64,000 nt of DNA from Psychrobacter sp. TAE2020. GTDB taxonomy: Bacteria > Pseudomonadota > Gammaproteobacteria > Pseudomonadales > Moraxellaceae. The notes beneath the pieces are model-generated. The model ran no database searches. It was not told the origin of the DNA and was given only the letters and a program-made list of their open reading frames with translations. Below are positions 60,907 to 64,000 of the stretch, piece by piece (the first letter of the stretch is position 1; each line of letters starts with the position of its first letter). Where the stretch lies: positions 2,478,143 through 2,542,142 of the forward strand of contig NZ_JAHLMU010000001.1 of the NCBI RefSeq assembly GCF_018919485.1, given 5' to 3'. The position numbers were made by a program, and so were the translations under genes.

Positions 60907-62388
60907 ATGATGTATTTAGCGCCGCGGCAAGGGTTGTTTGCCATTATTATTCTGGTTAGTTTTTGTCTGCAAACTTTGTTATTGGTGATCAGTACCGATC
61001 AACAGTTAAGCAAAAGTCGGGCGCACAAAGGCGAACAAATGGTCACCCAGTTGATCGATGAGGCACGCCTGTCTTTAGAGAATAAGGACCGAGTTAGTCT
61101 CAGTGTGATCGCCAATCGTTATACTAGCGAGCAGGACGTTGCGCGTTTAGTGATCAAAGATAGTAATAATGAGATTTTGGTGCCGGTAGGCAATGCTCCT
61201 ATGCAGAAAGGCAACACTATTGAGCAGATGGCGACTAAGGGTGATGCGGTAATTGGTAGTGTGGCGCTAACCTTAAAAGATATCAGTAAAGGCGAGATTA
61301 TAGCTATGCAGTGGCCCTTCGTCATCGGCTCGCTATTGTTACACTTATTACTATTAGTGGCTTACGGCTATATCGCTCGTCCTACTAAGCAGCAAATTAA
61401 TGCTTTAAGTCGCGAAATTGACAATTTGCATCGTAATACTTATGCAAAAACCAATTCGTTAGACAGCAGACGGCAGTTGAATGCTGCTGATTCTAGAGAT
61501 GCCGACAGCAAAATTTATGATAGTGAAGACCCTAATAATCAAGCACCCAATAGCAGTGCTAACTCTATATCTACTAAAGGAAAAAGTACGGGTACCGCTG
61601 TTAATACTGCGGTCATTCATAACGAGCTCAACGCTTATCTAAAGTCGCAACAGGGTACTGGCAGTGTAGAGGAGCAGGCGTTAGCCTCTGCTGATACCCG
61701 CTCATCAGCTACTGACACAACTATTAATCAGTTACAAAAATTACCTTCTAAGCCGCAAAAACCCGCTATAGCTACTAACAAATTGTCAGCTTCGCGCAGT
61801 TATGATAGCGTAAGCGTGCAAGTTAAATTCCATGATGAATATAAAATGCTAGAGCGTTTAGCGCCTGAAATGCGTGTGCCTTATCTGGCATTATGTACCC
61901 AGCTATTTAACCAAGCCTTGTTGGAACTGTTACAGTTGCCTTTGTTATTAGGGGTTAGTGTTATTAATGAGCCTCATTTTGAAGATAACGGGGCTGTAGC
62001 ATTACTAAAAGCGAATAATAGTCATGCTAAAGTTGCGCTGGCGGGAGTGATGTTGGGTAAGCTATATTTGATGCTGAATAAAATCATTCATGACAAGCAT
62101 ATCGAGCTCTCAAAATTTGCCTTGTCAGTGACTGTTGGAGTCAGTGACGAAGCACAAAGCGAAGCCATGGCACAACTGCTCAAAAGTGTGGGAAAAAAGG
62201 AGCAAATGCTAATCTTGTTACCTAATGAGGGGCTTAAGCAAATTGCCAATCATGTCAAAGTCTATAGTCTCAAGCGCCCAACCACGGTATACGAACGCGA
62301 ATGTGCAGTATTTGAAGGTGGTAATGATGCTATGATTCAGCGTTTAGCAGATGTACGCAATGCAGTACTAATGACTGGTAATGAGTGA
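60907..62388 (+). CDS. YtjB/Smp-like membrane protein
   Basis: The 493-aa protein has a TM at about residues 9-28, a periplasmic domain (about 30-133, ENKDRVSLSVIANRYTSEQDVARLVI), a second TM (about 135-155) and a long cytoplasmic part. The TM-periplasm-TM unit upstream of divergent serB matches the AhpA/YtjB (Smp) family. The cytoplasmic part contains a Ser/Asn/Asp linker (about 180-310) and a C-terminal domain (about 315-480) that is larger than in E. coli YtjB; its function is unknown. The ribosome binding site is weak and tandem ATGs allow two starts. Confidence 0.7.
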   Translation: MMYLAPRQGLFAIIILVSFCLQTLLLVISTDQQLSKSRAHKGEQMVTQLIDEARLSLENKDRVSLSVIANRYTSEQDVARLVIKDSNNEILVPVGNAPMQKGNTIEQMATKGDAVIGSVALTLKDISKGEIIAMQWPFVIGSLLLHLLLLVAYGYIARPTKQQINALSREIDNLHRNTYAKTNSLDSRRQLNAADSRDADSKIYDSEDPNNQAPNSSANSISTKGKSTGTAVNTAVIHNELNAYLKSQQGTGSVEEQALASADTRSSATDTTINQLQKLPSKPQKPAIATNKLSASRSYDSVSVQVKFHDEYKMLERLAPEMRVPYLALCTQLFNQALLELLQLPLLLGVSVINEPHFEDNGAVALLKANNSHAKVALAGVMLGKLYLMLNKIIHDKHIELSKFALSVTVGVSDEAQSEAMAQLLKSVGKKEQMLILLPNEGLKQIANHVKVYSLKRPTTVYERECAVFEGGNDAMIQRLADVRNAVLMTGNE

Positions 62389-62527
62389 TAATAATAGCTA
62401 CCAGCGCCTCACTGTGCTAATAGCAAAATAACGATAAATGCAAAAACTATTGACAACGTCTCATAGAGACTTTATAAGGCATAGGTATCTATGTATTTTA
62501 CCTTTTTACTACTGACAGGAGTTTGCC

Positions 62528-62755
62528 ATGAGCGATGCTGATATCGACGATGATTTTGACGATGATTTTAGCGATGATGATGATGCAAAGATGGTTGAAG
62601 AAGCAGAGACTAGTGTGCGCACGCGTTTAAGCAGCCTAGAAAAAAGACGCTTGATCGACAATCTATTAGAAGAAAAACGTCTGGCTAAAGAGCTAAAAGA
62701 CGAGCTTGATGATTTAGATAACTTTGACGAAGATGGTGATGATTGGGAAGACTAG
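62528..62755 (+). CDS. Small highly acidic protein
   Basis: The 75-aa protein opens with DADIDDDFDDDFSDDDD and ends in an acidic tail. The central helix (about residues 30-62, LSSLEKRRLIDNLLEEKRLAKELKDELDDL) is charged and amphipathic. The layout resembles the short PA3496-type proteins of pseudomonads, but the resemblance is loose. CAGGAG lies 7 bases before the ATG, so translation is likely strong. It is followed by a YecA-family gene. Confidence 0.75.
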   Translation: MSDADIDDDFDDDFSDDDDAKMVEEAETSVRTRLSSLEKRRLIDNLLEEKRLAKELKDELDDLDNFDEDGDDWED

Positions 62756-63014
62756 GATAAAGGGTTTGCATCTTACTTAAATCGGCTACCAAAGTAGTTA
62801 TATTGACTACCAAAATAGCTATAGATGTCACTATATAATCCCTTATCACAATTAAGTTATGCTAAGCTAGTTACTGTGTTAAGTCGGTTATTTTACCTAG
62901 TTTTGCCATCTATCTTTTATAATAATATTTTCCCATTTGACAGATGATAAGTTGTGAACCAAGCTCATTCTTGAGTTCGCAGCGCTACTGTACGCATGTA
63001 AGGACCACTGTAAT

Positions 63015-63572
63015 ATGAGTAATCCAATGAGCTTTGACCAATTATTAGACTACTTGGATAACCAAGAGAGCCAATACGTGCTGGATAGCGTGGCTATGCA
63101 TGGTTTCTTAACCGCTACGATTATCGGTCCTGCATTACCGAACTGGCTAGATGCATTGTTTGAAGGTCAAGTGAGTAAGCTTCCAGAAAACGTCGTTGAC
63201 GGTGTTAAGCGCTGGCGTAAGTCCATTATGGACGAGCTAAAAAATGAGACACCTATCGAGCTGCCGTTTAGTGAAGATGTCGGTAATGAAGAAGTGGACT
63301 TCGATTTCTCTGATGAATCTGATATCGTTGCTTGGTCGATTGGATTTGTCGATGCAATGTACGGTGATGAAGCCAGCGATTGGATTCAAAACGAAGATAC
63401 CGCTGAAGATGTGGCAGTATTGACTTTGCCTATGATTGTACTTAGTGGTATTGACGATGAAGACCCTGAGCTATTACAGATGCGTAGCGATGAAGACAAA
63501 ATGGCGCAGATGGCTAATAGTATTGAAGGCAATTTAACTGAGTTGTTTTTATTGTTCCATACTAATGACTAG
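63015..63572 (+). CDS. YecA/YgfB (UPF0149) family protein
   Basis: The 185-aa acidic cytosolic protein has the UPF0149 pattern: LDSVAMHGFLTATIIGP (about residues 22-38, the helical region) and AWSIGFVDAMYG near residue 108. Function is unknown for the family. AAGGA precedes the ATG by about 10 bases. The C-terminal SEC-metal motif seen in some YecA proteins is absent. Confidence 0.82.
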   Translation: MSNPMSFDQLLDYLDNQESQYVLDSVAMHGFLTATIIGPALPNWLDALFEGQVSKLPENVVDGVKRWRKSIMDELKNETPIELPFSEDVGNEEVDFDFSDESDIVAWSIGFVDAMYGDEASDWIQNEDTAEDVAVLTLPMIVLSGIDDEDPELLQMRSDEDKMAQMANSIEGNLTELFLLFHTND

Positions 63573-63630
63573 TTAATAATAGTTAGCTACTGACACTTAA
63601 TAGACGCGCCTATCAAGCACAAGGTTACCT

Positions 63631-63803
63631 ATGAATAAGTTATTACTAGCTACAATGTTAGTAACTCTGAGTGTGATGGGCTGCACGACAATGTCTTTAT
63701 TATAAAAACCGTAGCAACGATGGACTTAGGCAATACTAATAAAAGTTCAGAAAACGCTTATCTAGATGCACTCTGTAAACATATAATCGATGAGGTTTAT
63801 TAA
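63631..63803 (+). pseudogene. Probable frameshifted small lipoprotein gene
   Basis: The ATG at 63631 (AAGG about 7 bases upstream) gives a lipoprotein signal with lipobox VMGC (Cys18) but stops after only 24 codons (TAA at 63703). Reading shifted from about 63690 continues without a stop to TAA at 63801, encoding a plausible mature part (KTVATMDLG, ENAYLDALCKHIIDEVY). A one- or two-base change near 63688-63700 would join the two. It could instead be a genuine 24-aa peptide. Confidence 0.45.
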
Positions 63804-64000
63804 TTGAGTAATATTCAACTGTCCAATCTTGAGCACTTGCCTAATTACCAAATCACTGAGCGTTTAGATGTGGTTTATGGCAGTACTGTGCGCTCAAAGC
63901 ACGTAGGTAAAGACTTATTTGCTGGACTAAAAAACATCGTTGGTGGTGAGTTGACGGCTTATACTGAGCTGTTAGACGAGTCTCGCCAACAAGCCATCGA
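63804..64000 (+). CDS. YbjQ/UPF0145 family protein (partial)
   Basis: The frame opens at a TTG at 63804, with GAGG 8 bases upstream, immediately after a stop codon, and runs off the window. The 65 visible residues contain YGSTVRSKHVGKDLFAGLKN and IVGGELTAYTELLDESRQQA, the pattern of YbjQ-type putative heavy-metal-binding pentameric proteins. The C-terminal half is beyond the window. Confidence 0.8.
   Translation, partial: MSNIQLSNLEHLPNYQITERLDVVYGSTVRSKHVGKDLFAGLKNIVGGELTAYTELLDESRQQAI

Overview
The window is a 64 kb piece of a Moraxellaceae (Gammaproteobacteria) chromosome, most probably Psychrobacter. The support is moderate GC, protein sequences close to gammaproteobacterial families but with Ser/Thr/Asp/Asn-rich extensions, and the runs tuf/tRNA-Trp/secE/nusG/rplKAJL/rpoBC and ponA/pilMNOPQ/aroKB/damX-like/gltBD. 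The genus call is inference from sequence character; no database was searched.

Region 1 (1-14.6 kb) is the transcription/translation core: the 3' end of tuf, tRNA-Trp, secE, nusG, rplK, rplA, rplJ, rplL, rpoB and rpoC (TTG start). A lone lipoprotein gene and a palindromic repeat sit between tuf and tRNA-Trp. Long untranslated spacers before rplJ and rpoB probably carry ribosomal-protein autoregulation and attenuation.

Region 2 (14.6-34 kb) has a DUF6586-like gene, ponA (PBP1a) divergent from the type IV pilus alignment operon pilMNOPQ, then aroK, aroB, a DamX-like SPOR protein and glutamate synthase gltB/gltD. Two spacers here hold short tandem repeats (17 bp and 18 bp units).

Region 3 (34-42.7 kb) is mixed and more accessory: a FUSC-type membrane protein, an orphan PotD/PotF-type polyamine-binding lipoprotein, a short-chain dehydrogenase, a small membrane protein, a REP-flanked unknown gene with an internal duplication, two tandem paralogous Cof-type HAD phosphatases, a REP-associated tyrosine transposase (RAYT) bracketed by inverted identical REP palindromes, and a multi-pass membrane protein of unknown role.

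Region 4 (42.7-64 kb) is mainly housekeeping: parC, a VWA-domain lipoprotein, two tandem long-chain acyl-CoA synthetases, rph, a secreted Asn/Ser-rich protein with a possible NlpC/P60-like C-terminal domain, hemJ, bioB, an SCP2-type lipid-binding protein, a DUF368 (polyprenyl-phosphate transporter) protein, serB divergent from a ytjB/smp-like gene, a very acidic small protein, a YecA/UPF0149 protein, a probably frameshifted small lipoprotein, and the 5' part of a ybjQ-family gene.

Several starts were moved from the longest reading frame to the codon with the best ribosome binding site (the first lipoprotein, nusG, ponA, aroK, potD, parC, the VWA gene, rph, the NlpC-like gene, hemJ, bioB and the SCP2 gene). 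No phage, CRISPR array, plasmid origin or rRNA was seen. The most distinctive material is the REP/RAYT stretch at about 38.4-42.7 kb.
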